Assembly (NCBI RefSeq): GCF_000482725.1 | Contig: NZ_AXWP01000008.1 | Location: 29,602 to 93,601, forward strand | Origin: Psychromonas arctica DSM 14288 | GTDB lineage: Bacteria > Pseudomonadota > Gammaproteobacteria > Enterobacterales > Psychromonadaceae | Length of the DNA stretch: 64,000 bases | Reading direction: 5' to 3' | Shown here: positions 49,686 through 57,706 of the stretch, in pieces | Layout of the letters: each line of letters begins with the position of its first letter | Position numbering within the stretch: the first letter of the stretch is position 1 | The notes under the pieces: generated by a model | What the model saw: only the letters and a program-made list of their open reading frames with translations | What the model was told of the DNA's origin: nothing | Databases searched by the model: none | Translations under genes and position numbers: made by a program

Positions 49686-51404
49686 TTAATGATCGTGTGC
49701 TTCGCCTGCTCCTTTAGGGAAACGAATTGATTCAACCATATCGACTACTGCTTGAGGTGTTGGCGCAGTCATTTTGCAGACTATAATGGCAACTGCAAAG
49801 TTGATCACCATACCTAGCATGCCAATACCTTCTGGAGACACACCAAACAACCAGTTTTCAGACATATTCGCAGCTGGGTTTACAAATTTAAAATAAACAA
49901 TGTAAGCCGTTGTAAATGATAAACCTGCAAGCATACCTGCGATAGCACCTTCCTTATTCATTTTCGTAGAGAAAATGCCCATCGTAATCGCTGGGAATAA
50001 AGAGGAAGCGGCGAGACCAAAGGCGATGGCGACCACGGCGGCTACAAATCCTGGTGGGTTAATACCAAAGTAACCTGCCATGATGATGCCGGCACCGGAT
50101 GCCATTCGCGCATACATTAACTCCTTTTTATCGGAGATATTGGGCATTAAGTTCTTTTTCAGTAAATCATGAGAAACAGAAGTTGAAATAACTAACAATA
50201 GACCTGCTGATGTAGATAGTGCAGCAGCTAGACCACCTGCAGCCATCAATGCAATAACCCATGCAGGTAAATTTGCCATCTCTGGTGTTGCTAATACGAT
50301 GATGTCACGGTCAACATTCATTTCATTTGTTTCAGTATTTGAATAGAACATTCTGCCGTCATTGTTCTTATCTTCCCATTTGATTAAACCTGTTTTTTCC
50401 CAGTTCTCAATCCACATAGGGGCTTCGGCATGAGGTACACCTTGGCTTTCTGGACCATTAATAGACTGGATCATGTTTACTCGGGAAAATGAAGCAAGTG
50501 CAGGGATAGTCGTGTACATAATGGCAATGAACAATAATGTCCAACCAGCAGAGCTACGCGCATCCTTCACTCTTGGTACGGTGAAAAAGCGTACGATTAC
50601 GTGTGGTAAACCCGCAGTACCAAACATTAATGCACCAGTAATAAATAGCACATCAATCATGTCTTTAGAGCCTTGGGTATATAATGAGAACCCTAAATCT
50701 GTAGAAAGTCCATCCAGTTTATCCATTAAATAAACACCTGAACTATTACCCGTTGCATCCAATAATTCTGCACCGAATCCTAATTGAGGGAAGATATGAC
50801 CTGTCATCATGATTGAAAGGAAAACAGCAGGTACCATGAAAGCAAAAATCATGACACAGTATTGTGCTACTTGAGTGTAAGTGATCCCTTTCATACCGCC
50901 TAAAACAGCATAGAAAAATACTACACACATACCGATATAAACGCCGGTATCAACTTCTACTTCTAGGAAGCGAGAAAATACAACACCTACACCACGCATT
51001 TGACCAGCAATATAAGTAAAGCTGATGAAGATGGCACAGACAACCGCCACGGTACGTGCAGATTGTGAATAGTAACGGTCACCAATGAAGTCTGGCACGG
51101 TGAATTTACCAAATTTACGAAGGTAAGGAACCATCAACAGAGCAAGCAGTACATAACCACCTGTCCAACCCATAATGTAAACACTACCGTCATAACCAAC
51201 GAAAGAAACAATACCCGCTAGTGATATAAATGAAGCGGCTGACATCCAGTCCGCTGCTGTTGCCATACCGTTTAAAATAGGTGGTACACCACCGCCTGCT
51301 ACATAGAACTCTTTTGTTGAACCCGCTCGTGTTTTAATTGCAATGCCAATGTACATGGCAAATGTAACCCCAACCACTATATAGGTTAATGTTTGAACAT
51401 CCAT
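49686..51404 (-). CDS. actP: Cation/acetate symporter ActP (sodium:solute symporter family)
   Basis: A 572-residue polytopic SSS-family protein. Landmarks are YVAGGGVPPILNGMATAADWMSAASF and VPDFIGDRYYSQSARTVAVV at the N-terminus, and GLAAALSTSAGLLLVISTSVSHDL in the middle. A long soluble insert (about 320-370, SRVNMIQSINGPESQG...NNDGRMFYSNTETNEMNVDRD) is typical of the marine ActP branch. It imports acetate and related short acids. It lies 15 bp after the DUF485 gene. No acs gene is adjacent. Confidence 0.9.
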   Translation of the reverse strand: MDVQTLTYIVVGVTFAMYIGIAIKTRAGSTKEFYVAGGGVPPILNGMATAADWMSAASFISLAGIVSFVGYDGSVYIMGWTGGYVLLALLMVPYLRKFGKFTVPDFIGDRYYSQSARTVAVVCAIFISFTYIAGQMRGVGVVFSRFLEVEVDTGVYIGMCVVFFYAVLGGMKGITYTQVAQYCVMIFAFMVPAVFLSIMMTGHIFPQLGFGAELLDATGNSSGVYLMDKLDGLSTDLGFSLYTQGSKDMIDVLFITGALMFGTAGLPHVIVRFFTVPRVKDARSSAGWTLLFIAIMYTTIPALASFSRVNMIQSINGPESQGVPHAEAPMWIENWEKTGLIKWEDKNNDGRMFYSNTETNEMNVDRDIIVLATPEMANLPAWVIALMAAGGLAAALSTSAGLLLVISTSVSHDLLKKNLMPNISDKKELMYARMASGAGIIMAGYFGINPPGFVAAVVAIAFGLAASSLFPAITMGIFSTKMNKEGAIAGMLAGLSFTTAYIVYFKFVNPAANMSENWLFGVSPEGIGMLGMVINFAVAIIVCKMTAPTPQAVVDMVESIRFPKGAGEAHDH

Positions 51405-51419
51405 TTTTACTACTCCCTG

Positions 51420-51689
51420 TTATTCGTCAACACCATATTTTTTGTCAAGTGTGTTTGATTTTTTTACATATACAAAAATCAGTATTAAAAAGACATAAAT
51501 TGAACCTTGTTGAGCGAACCAAAATCCTAATTTAAAGCCCATAAAACTGAATTGATTTAATATATCAACGAGTAATACGCCGCAACCAAATGAGACAAAA
51601 GCCCAAATAGCCAATAATTTAATCACTAGTTTTAGATTTTCATTCCAATATCCCTTTGCTTTTTCTGCGTCTTCAAAACTCACTGTCAT
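51420..51689 (-). CDS. yjcH: DUF485 membrane protein (YjcH-like), ActP partner
   Basis: An 89-residue protein with two transmembrane helices (about 22-45 and 55-77). It has the DUF485 pattern LVIKLLAIWAFVSFGCGVLL and the FWFAQQGSIYVFLILIFVYV helix. Genes of this family almost always precede actP-type symporters, as here. The function is unknown; a subunit or assembly role for the symporter is inferred from linkage. GGAGAAT precedes the start. Confidence 0.9.
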   Translation of the reverse strand: MTVSFEDAEKAKGYWNENLKLVIKLLAIWAFVSFGCGVLLVDILNQFSFMGFKLGFWFAQQGSIYVFLILIFVYVKKSNTLDKKYGVDE

Positions 51690-52255
51690 TCTCCTTAATG
51701 GTCTTAACGAAGAAGAGATTTAAAAGCGAAAACAGGCTTTTTGTGCTTAATTTAAACATTAATCAAACAAAAAATAAGCATTCACTTTCTAGCTCTTATC
51801 TAACGACTTAAAAAATAATTTCCTTATCAAATAAGCGTGCGTTAATAGTATGTTAAATTCACTATTTTAGTACGCCGAGACAAAGAGCTAGATCATATTT
51901 TATCGAATGAAAATTGAGCAGTTCGTCACATAAGGAATCTATAGTATTGTTTTTGTGATTAAAGTTCACATAGTGAAGATGAGTATTTAGTATGACTTTA
52001 GGAAGATGAATTGCTTTATAGAAAAGATAAAAAATTAAAAAATGAATTTTTATGCACTTTGATTAACATTTAATTCACATTTAAGTTCGCTTTTTAGGCT
52101 TATATTGAGTGGATTATAAATACTGCTGATGTTGACACACGTAAATGCTATTTTTGGTGTAATAAAATAAGCAGAATAATTAGTAAATAAATAAAAAAAT
52201 GTAATTCAAGACTATAATCAATGCAATTTAAAATTAATAGGTTAGTAGAGAAGTT
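51690..52255. promoter_or_regulatory. yjcH-actP / pilU divergent control region
   Basis: About 565 bp of very AT-rich DNA with no credible gene. It must hold the promoters of the acetate transport unit (minus) and pilU (plus). A TGTGA-N7-TCACA sequence at 51954-51970 resembles a CRP site but has one nucleotide too many in the spacer. Confidence 0.4.
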
Positions 52256-53404
52256 ATGGAATTTGAAAAAATGTTACACGAACTTGCAACTAGGGATGGT
52301 TCAGACCTTTACTTAGCTACTGGGGCGCCACCTTCTGGAAAATTTGAGGGAAAATTAATACCTCTGATAGAGACTACTTTAAAACCTGGTGAAGTGAGTG
52401 ACATCGCATATCAAATAATGGATGGAGAACAAAAAGCTGAATTTGAACAAACATTAGAGATGAATCTTGCTATCTCATTAAGTGGTGTTGGTCGTTTTCG
52501 TATTAACATATTTAAACAACGCAATGAAATTTCTATCGTCGCGCGTAATATTAAATTAGATATCCCCAAGTTCGATGATTTACGACTACCTGCAGTACTT
52601 AAAGAAGTGATTATGATGAAGCGTGGTTTAGCTTTATTTGTAGGTGGGACTGGGTCGGGTAAATCAACATCTTTAGCGGCGTTAATCGATCATCGAAACG
52701 AAAACTCATCTGGCCATATTATCACTATTGAAGATCCCGTTGAATTTGTGCACCGGCATAAAAAAAGTATTATTAATCAAAGGGAAGTAGGTGTTGATAC
52801 GCGAAGTTTTCATGCTGCATTAAAAAATACCTTACGCCAGGCGCCAGATGTTATTTTAATTGGAGAAATACGTGATAAAGAAACCATGGAGCATGCATTA
52901 TCCTTTGCTGAAACAGGACATTTAGTTATTTCAACATTGCATGCTAATAATGCCAATCAAGCAATCGACCGTATTATTAACTTTTTCTCTGAAGATCGAC
53001 GTATTCAATTATTAAATGATTTAGGTAATAACTTGAAAGCTTTTGTTTCACAACGTCTGATTCAAACTGTAGATGGAAAGCGTTGTGCCGCAGTAGAAGT
53101 CATGATGGGCACATTAACCATTCGCGATATGATTAAACGTGGTCAATTTGAGTTATTAAAGGAAGTAATGGAAAAATCGAAGTCGCTTGGTATGCAAACA
53201 TTTGATAGTGCATTATTTGATTTAGTAAAAGAAGGGCGCATTAGCGAAGAGGAAGCGATAAAAAATTCAGACTCGCCAACTAACTTAGCACTTAAATTTA
53301 AACTCGATAAAGGCAATATTGACGATTTAGAAGAAGATAGCAGTAAAAAAAGTGGTGGTTTGACCCTTGAACCAAAAAGCGATGATGAGCTCAGCTTTTC
53401 GTAA
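52256..53404 (+). CDS. pilU: Type IV pilus retraction ATPase PilU
   Basis: A 382-residue secretion ATPase of the PilT/PilU branch. It has Walker A GGTGSGKSTSLAALID, the Asp box IITIEDPVEFVH, Walker B LRQAPDVILIGEIRD, and the His box GHLVISTLHANNA. The PilU-type C-terminal extension (EEAIKNSDSPTNLALKFKL followed by an acidic tail) favours PilU over PilT. PilU acts with PilT to power pilus retraction. It stands alone, without pilT next to it. Confidence 0.92.
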   Translation: MEFEKMLHELATRDGSDLYLATGAPPSGKFEGKLIPLIETTLKPGEVSDIAYQIMDGEQKAEFEQTLEMNLAISLSGVGRFRINIFKQRNEISIVARNIKLDIPKFDDLRLPAVLKEVIMMKRGLALFVGGTGSGKSTSLAALIDHRNENSSGHIITIEDPVEFVHRHKKSIINQREVGVDTRSFHAALKNTLRQAPDVILIGEIRDKETMEHALSFAETGHLVISTLHANNANQAIDRIINFFSEDRRIQLLNDLGNNLKAFVSQRLIQTVDGKRCAAVEVMMGTLTIRDMIKRGQFELLKEVMEKSKSLGMQTFDSALFDLVKEGRISEEEAIKNSDSPTNLALKFKLDKGNIDDLEEDSSKKSGGLTLEPKSDDELSFS

Positions 53405-53450
53405 ATAAAAAGTTATTCATTTAAGAGTTTAATCTGCCAATTATTCCCAT

Positions 53451-53474
53451 CAAGCGCTTCGGCGCTTTTTTCAT
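53451..53474 (+). terminator. Intrinsic terminator downstream of pilU
   Basis: AAGCGC-TTCG-GCGCTT is a stable tetraloop hairpin followed by a T-run, about 50 bp after the pilU stop. Confidence 0.87.
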
Positions 53475-53558
53475 GGGTATTCCCTAACTAACCACTAACC
53501 TCACTCATTTATTGAATCCAAGACTTTAAAACCATCGAAAGTATCTCTTATAAATTGT

Positions 53559-53663
53559 TGGCGAAAAGAGTGGAGTTTGAATACGTGAGCCCTGGCGAGG
53601 GATACCCCGCATTCTTATAAATGAGGAGCCTAGTAAAGAGTCAACCAACTGAGCTATTACTCA
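53559..53663 (-). pseudogene. Degenerate tRNA-Asp copy A
   Basis: It retains the CGCCA-like 3' end, a T-arm-like TATTCAAAC and a recognisable D-arm (TAGCTCAGTTGGTTGAC). The anticodon stem is lost and there is an insert of about 30 nt. It is the most diverged copy, 194 bp from the next one. It should not fold into a functional tRNA. Confidence 0.7.
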
Positions 53664-53752
53664 TTAGAGTAATAATAGTTTAATTTTTTATAGGATTTTT
53701 TCACAAGAATTAATAATTGGAATTTATCTGGAAGTAAACGTTTATACACTGT

Positions 53753-53843
53753 TGGCGGAGTAAACAGGAATTGAATACGTGAAACCTGACGAGACAGACC
53801 GCATGCTCTAATAAAGAGTCAACCAACTGAACTACTGCAGATG
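53753..53843 (-). pseudogene. Degenerate tRNA-Asp copy B
   Basis: It keeps the GTTCAGTTGGTT D-arm and the ACTCCGCCA end, but the acceptor 5' strand no longer pairs. The anticodon triplet position reads GTC in place but in a broken stem, and a block of about 14 nt (CTCTTTATTAGAGC) is inserted after the D-arm. Confidence 0.75.
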
Positions 53844-53907
53844 AGAGTATAAGAATATTTTTAGTGAAATTAGATAGATTTTTTAAGAAGTAACTTTTAT
53901 ACACTGT

Positions 53908-53998
53908 TGGCGGAGTTGATGAGATTTGAATACGTGAACCCTGACGAGATAGACCGTGTGCTCTAATAAAGAGTCAACCAACTGAACTACTGCAGATG
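53908..53998 (-). pseudogene. Degenerate tRNA-Asp copy C
   Basis: It has the same insert and lost acceptor pairing as copy B. The anticodon-loop region reads CTATCTC, so GTC has become ATC. The T-arm remnant is GTATTCAAATC. Confidence 0.75.
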
Positions 53999-54062
53999 AG
54001 AGTATAAGAATATTTTTAGTGAAATTAGATAGATTTTTTAAGAAGTAACTTTTATACACTGT

Positions 54063-54153
54063 TGGCGGAGTTGATGAGATTTGAATACGTGAACCCTGAC
54101 GAGATAGGCCGCGTGCTCTAATAAAGAGTCAACCAACTGAACTACTACAGATG
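54063..54153 (-). pseudogene. Degenerate tRNA-Asp copy D
   Basis: It is nearly identical to copy C, with the same CTATCTC loop and the same insert. It lies one 155-bp unit before the first intact tRNA-Asp. Confidence 0.75.
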
Positions 54154-54217
54154 AGAGTATATGAATGTTTTTAGTGAAATTTGATAGATTTTTTAGGAAG
54201 TAACTTTTATACACTGT

Positions 54218-54294
54218 TGGCGGAGTGGACGGGACTCGAACCCGCGACCCCCGGCGTGACAGGCCGGTATTCTAACCAACTGAACTACCACTCC
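54218..54294 (-). tRNA. tRNA-Asp (anticodon GTC), copy 1
   Basis: A 77-nt gene with encoded CCA. It has acceptor GGAGTGG/CCACTCC, D-arm GTTCAGTTGGTTAGAA, anticodon loop CTGTCAC (GTC) and T-loop GGGTTCGAGTCCC. The flanks ttatacact (54207-54215) and agtgtataa (54299-54307) pair over 9 bp. Confidence 0.97.
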
Positions 54295-54330
54295 TCCGAG
54301 TGTATAACAGTTTTGTCTCTTTACGGTGTT

Positions 54331-54393
54331 AACCGCCGGCGTGACAGGCCGCTTATATTAGACAAGAGTCTAACCAACTGAACTACCACTCTT
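54331..54393 (-). pseudogene. Degenerate tRNA-Asp copy (5' part with insert)
   Basis: The 5' half is intact through the D-arm (GAGTGGTAGTTCAGTTGGTTAGA), and the anticodon arm GGCCTGTCACGCC is intact. They are separated by an insert of about 17 nt at the same place as in copies B-D. The T-arm and 3' acceptor strand are missing. The leader matches that of the first intact copy. Confidence 0.78.
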
Positions 54394-54456
54394 CCGAGTG
54401 TATAACAGTTTTACCACTTTATTTTAAATCGTTGTGATCTCGATTAAACACACTGT

Positions 54457-54533
54457 TGGCGGAGTGGACGGGACTCGAACCCGCGACCCCCGGCGTGACA
54501 GGCCGGTATTCTAACCAACTGAACTACCACTCC
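54457..54533 (-). tRNA. tRNA-Asp (anticodon GTC), copy 2
   Basis: Same 77-nt sequence as copy 1 with encoded CCA and anticodon GTC. The flanking arms aacacact (54447-54454) and agtgtgtt (54537-54544) pair over 8 bp. Confidence 0.97.
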
Positions 54534-54607
54534 ACGAGTGTGTTACAGTTATTTCTTTATAAATTAATACTGGTGAAATAAACCATTTAGCTTTCATATA
54601 ATACTGT

Positions 54608-54684
54608 TGGCGGAGTGGACGGGACTCGAACCCGCGACCCCCGGCGTGACAGGCCGGTATTCTAACCAACTGAACTACCACTCC
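54608..54684 (-). tRNA. tRNA-Asp (anticodon GTC), copy 3
   Basis: Same 77-nt sequence with encoded CCA and anticodon GTC. The flanking arms taatact (54599-54605) and agtatta (54690-54696) pair over 7 bp. Confidence 0.97.
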
Positions 54685-54744
54685 ACTGGAGTATTACAGT
54701 TCAAGCTTTTGATAATTATCTATTACATTTGCAAGCAAATGAGT

Positions 54745-54821
54745 TGGCGGAGTGGACGGGACTCGAACCCGCGACCCCCGGCGTGACAGGCCGGTATTCT
54801 AACCAACTGAACTACCACTCC
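54745..54821 (-). tRNA. tRNA-Asp (anticodon GTC), copy 4
   Basis: Same 77-nt sequence with encoded CCA and anticodon GTC. I see no clear pairing between its flanks. Confidence 0.97.
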
Positions 54822-54908
54822 ACGTGATAATCATCAGTTCAACTTTAGATTTTGCTAGATAGTATTGCCAACCCTAAATTTATAAAACTGAATTTATAAA
54901 AAAAATGT

Positions 54909-54985
54909 TGGCGGAGTGGACGGGACTCGAACCCGCGACCCCCGGCGTGACAGGCCGGTATTCTAACCAACTGAACTACCACTCC
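54909..54985 (-). tRNA. tRNA-Asp (anticodon GTC), copy 5, promoter-proximal
   Basis: Same 77-nt sequence with encoded CCA and anticodon GTC. It is the first gene of the minus-strand array, about 40 nt from the predicted transcription start. Confidence 0.97.
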
Positions 54986-55029
54986 AGCAAAATCAACGTT
55001 ACATAATATGCAACTCCGTTGAGGCGCAG

Positions 55030-55058
55030 ATAATACGGAGTTGCAGGTACTGAGTCAA
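55030..55058 (-). promoter_or_regulatory. Strong sigma-70 promoter of the tRNA-Asp array
   Basis: On the minus strand TTGACT (55058-55053) and TATTAT (55035-55030) are 17 nt apart. A GC-rich discriminator (CTGCGCC) follows, as is typical of stringently controlled stable-RNA promoters. The inverted repeat TGCAACTCCGT (55009-55019) / ACGGAGTTGCA (55035-55045) spans the -10 and start region. Confidence 0.82.
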
Positions 55059-55150
55059 TAACGAAAAACAAAAAAAACATAATATTTACAAGGTAATTGG
55101 TCTAAGTGCTTATTTTATGTTCATAGCGTTTGTTTTTTAGCTTATTTATT

Positions 55151-56416
55151 TTATTTTTTAGTCGGTTTAGGTTCATCAATGATCAATTCATCTAATGATA
55201 ATCCATTATCTGCAGCTAGCTTTTTTTGTTTTCTTTTGAGAAAAAACATCACTGCGAGCACTGCTATTACAATTAACAACGCAAATGAGGCTATTAATAT
55301 CCATAGGTATTGGAATGGTTGCTCTGTTGCTTCGCCCGTCGCTTCTGCTCCTGAAATAGTTGCAGTGGCCTCTGAAGTGATGGGTAATAGTGAACTTACC
55401 TCTGGGATTTCAGGTGCTGGCGCTATTAATTCAAAGCTTTGATCAGGCAGTTTAAAGTTAATTTCACGACCATCTACCGTGGTTGCAAATACTTTTCCAG
55501 CGTAAGTGTAATTACCGTAAGCGAGTGGCAAATCAACGACAAGTGTATTACTTGCTTCTTTTTGGTCTGAGAAGTTTACGATAGATTGTTGTGTTTGTGG
55601 ATTATCAACACTACTGATCATGGCATCGATGATAATTGAGCTAGGGACTATTTCAGATTCATCTGCAATTAACGTTAATTGTGCGCTACTCGCATTCTCT
55701 GCGGCTGGTTGTATTGTGTAGGTTAATGGTTGCGGAAAGACAACAATGTCTTTGTTCACGTTACGAATAAAAATATTATTTTTAGTCTTAATATTCAGCA
55801 AATACCGACCAGGATCTAAGTCCATGAAAAAATCAGTCGTTAGCTCTCCGTCAAAAGGGAATGAATCATAATATTGGCCATCGTCTCTATATAATGAGAC
55901 TACTTTTTTCAGATCGCTAACAATAGAAACTGTTAACTTTGCATATTTCAAATAATCTTTGTTAGTCATTATCTGCCCATCTTTAATCAAAGATACATGG
56001 GATGTCAGATATTCACTATTGTAAACTTTAAGCGGCAATTTATTGATTTTTAATGAGATAGGGTTTAATAGCTGAATTCTATTATTCCCATTTAGCATTG
56101 CAATAGCTTGCCATGGACCGGGCATCGGATTTTGAATGGTTATAATATCTTGGCTGTTATTATGGAACCAGGCAACACTTTCTTCAGGGTGGCGGCGAGC
56201 AAATAATTTACTGCCATCGGGTTGTACTAACACTGTCTTTTGCGGGCGTTTAGGGTGATTTAAGATAATTGTTACTTGTTCAGTATTAGGGTCAATTCTA
56301 AAGCGGTTATCAAGTAGTGGAATGTCATTGGGCGCATAGATCGTATGTGCAAAAGAGCTGACAACTGCCAGCATTAATAATGTAAATACAATCCAACTTT
56401 TATTGATTACCGCCAC
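55151..56416 (-). CDS. TIGR03503-like inner-membrane/periplasmic protein
   Basis: A 421-residue protein with an N-terminal signal peptide (ending SSFA-HTIYAPND). A large periplasmic region of beta-rich appearance follows, with one transmembrane helix near the C-terminus (FQYLWILIASFALLIVIAVLAVMFFL) and a basic cytoplasmic tail. The DNRFRIDPNTEQVTIILNHP start and the PGPWQAIAMLNGNNRIQLLNPISL segment fit the uncharacterised gammaproteobacterial family TIGR03503. The function is unknown. The start is GTG at 56416 with GGGAG upstream, and it overlaps the dnaQ stop by 10 bp, so it is co-expressed with dnaQ. Confidence 0.68.
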   Translation of the reverse strand: MAVINKSWIVFTLLMLAVVSSFAHTIYAPNDIPLLDNRFRIDPNTEQVTIILNHPKRPQKTVLVQPDGSKLFARRHPEESVAWFHNNSQDIITIQNPMPGPWQAIAMLNGNNRIQLLNPISLKINKLPLKVYNSEYLTSHVSLIKDGQIMTNKDYLKYAKLTVSIVSDLKKVVSLYRDDGQYYDSFPFDGELTTDFFMDLDPGRYLLNIKTKNNIFIRNVNKDIVVFPQPLTYTIQPAAENASSAQLTLIADESEIVPSSIIIDAMISSVDNPQTQQSIVNFSDQKEASNTLVVDLPLAYGNYTYAGKVFATTVDGREINFKLPDQSFELIAPAPEIPEVSSLLPITSEATATISGAEATGEATEQPFQYLWILIASFALLIVIAVLAVMFFLKRKQKKLAADNGLSLDELIIDEPKPTKK

Positions 56417-57123
56417 AAGCAGCTCCCTGATTTTTCTACTAAATCCAAACGTGATTCATGCGCTTTTAACTCTTCTTGGTTCGCATGAATAATAGATAAA
56501 GGTGATAAATTTTGACGTAAACGTCGACCAGTATCATTTTTACCTGACTCATTATTGGCTAAATTTAAGTCTTTTTGGCCACCTGACATTAGTAGATAAA
56601 CATCTGCTAATATTTCCGCATCTAATAAAGCGCCATGTAATACTCGGTGCTTATTATCAATACCATAACGGTCACATAAAATATCAAGATTATTCCGTTT
56701 ACCGGGAAACATCTTTTTAGCCATCTCTAATGTATCGGTAACTGTGGCTATTTCTTCAGTAGGTTGTGTCTTTTTATTTAAAAAACGGAATTCTTGATCC
56801 ATAAAGCCAACATCAAAGGGCGCATTATGGATAACTAAGTCTGCACCTTTAATAAAATCAATGAACCCATCTGCGATTTCCGCAAAGCGAGGTTTATCAT
56901 ATAAAAACTCATCGGTAATTCCATGGACGGCCATCGCTTCAGGATCAATTAACATATCCGGTTGTATATAAACGTGGTAGTGGCGACCGGTTAAGCGACG
57001 ATTAATAACCTCAACACAACCAATTTCAATAATACGATGCCCTACATAAATGAGACCATCTTTGTTCATACCTGTGGTTTCTGTATCTAGTACAACTTGG
57101 CGGGTGAGTTTACTTGTGTTCAT
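56407..57123 (-). CDS. dnaQ: DNA polymerase III epsilon subunit (proofreading)
   Basis: A 238-residue DEDDh exonuclease with TRQVVLDTETTGMNKDG (ExoI), NAPFDVGFMDQEF (ExoII) and HGALLDAEILADVYL (ExoIII). The C-terminal QEELKAHESRLDLVEK segment resembles the part that binds the polymerase alpha subunit. It proofreads during replication. I chose the ATG at 57123; the ATG two codons upstream is equally open but directly abuts its AGAG sequence. It is divergent from rnhA, as in E. coli. Confidence 0.96.
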   Translation of the reverse strand: MNTSKLTRQVVLDTETTGMNKDGLIYVGHRIIEIGCVEVINRRLTGRHYHVYIQPDMLIDPEAMAVHGITDEFLYDKPRFAEIADGFIDFIKGADLVIHNAPFDVGFMDQEFRFLNKKTQPTEEIATVTDTLEMAKKMFPGKRNNLDILCDRYGIDNKHRVLHGALLDAEILADVYLLMSGGQKDLNLANNESGKNDTGRRLRQNLSPLSIIHANQEELKAHESRLDLVEKSGSCLWR

Positions 57124-57202
57124 AGACATCTCTATTTATAGTTGCTGCGTGTTTAAGCTGAATGTTAGCTTACTAGTCTAACAAATTTATGTGATGGTAA
57201 TA

Positions 57203-57664
57203 ATGAAAAAAATCCAACTTTATACAGATGGCTCATGTCTTGGTAACCCTGGTCCGGGTGGTTATGGTGCTATTTTAGTCTTTAATGAGCACCGCCGCGA
57301 ACTCTCTGAAGGTTATGCGAGAACCACTAATAATCGAATGGAGATGCTAGCCTGTGTGAAAGGGTTAGAGAGTTTGACTGAAGTTTGTGAGGTGGATGTA
57401 ACAACAGATAGCCAATATGTTCGTCAAGGCATTACACAATGGATACATAATTGGAAAAAACGTGGCTGGAAAACAGCAGCTAAAGCGCCAGTGAAAAATG
57501 TTGATTTATGGAAAGCGTTAGATGCTGCTCAAGAAAAACATACGGTAAGGTGGCATTGGGTAAAAGGGCATTCAGGACATCCTGAAAATGAACGCTGTGA
57601 CGATTTAGCGCGAGAAGCCGCAGAGGCTAAACCAACTCAAAAAGATGAAGGTTATGTAGAATAG
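57203..57664 (+). CDS. rnhA: Ribonuclease HI
   Basis: A 153-residue enzyme that degrades RNA in RNA-DNA hybrids. The catalytic carboxylates lie in [15 protein letters not shown] (Asp9), [13 protein letters not shown] (Glu), [12 protein letters not shown] (Asp) and [11 protein letters not shown] (Asp). The basic handle [13 protein letters not shown] is present. I chose the ATG at 57203, which fits the family start; upstream codons up to 57191 are open. It is flanked by dnaQ and yafS in the E. coli order. Confidence 0.97.
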   Translation: MKKIQLYTDGSCLGNPGPGGYGAILVFNEHRRELSEGYARTTNNRMEMLACVKGLESLTEVCEVDVTTDSQYVRQGITQWIHNWKKRGWKTAAKAPVKNVDLWKALDAAQEKHTVRWHWVKGHSGHPENERCDDLAREAAEAKPTQKDEGYVE

Positions 57665-57706
57665 TATTCACTGCAAATAATATTGTTAATCGCGCAAAAG
57701 AACTGT

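Larger units (their letters stand above)
53753..54217 (-). repeat. Three 155-bp tandem units, each with a degenerate tRNA-Asp
   Basis: Copies of the same 155-bp unit start at 53753, 53908 and 54063; the intact tRNA at 54218 begins exactly 155 bp after the last. Each unit holds a tRNA-like sequence of about 91 nt and a conserved AT-rich spacer (from the GAGAGTATAAGAAT segment to TTATACACTGT). The second and third units differ at only about eight positions. The shared defects show that decay came before amplification. Confidence 0.85.

Noticed and set aside
51954-51970. CRP site upstream of yjcH-actP
   Set aside because: The half-sites TGTGA and TCACA are perfect, but the spacer is 7 nt instead of 6, which breaks the symmetry CRP needs.
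52256-53404. PilT rather than PilU
   Set aside because: The C-terminal extension with the SPTNLALKFKL motif and acidic tail, and the length of 382 residues, fit PilU better.
53710-54381. Short open frames of about 65 codons across the tRNA array
   Set aside because: They cover the tRNA and pseudo-tRNA sequences and have no ribosome-binding site or protein-like composition.
53559-54985. CRISPR array (regularly spaced near-identical repeats)
   Set aside because: The repeats are 77-nt tRNA-Asp genes and decayed tRNAs with a clear cloverleaf, long AT-rich spacers and no cas genes.
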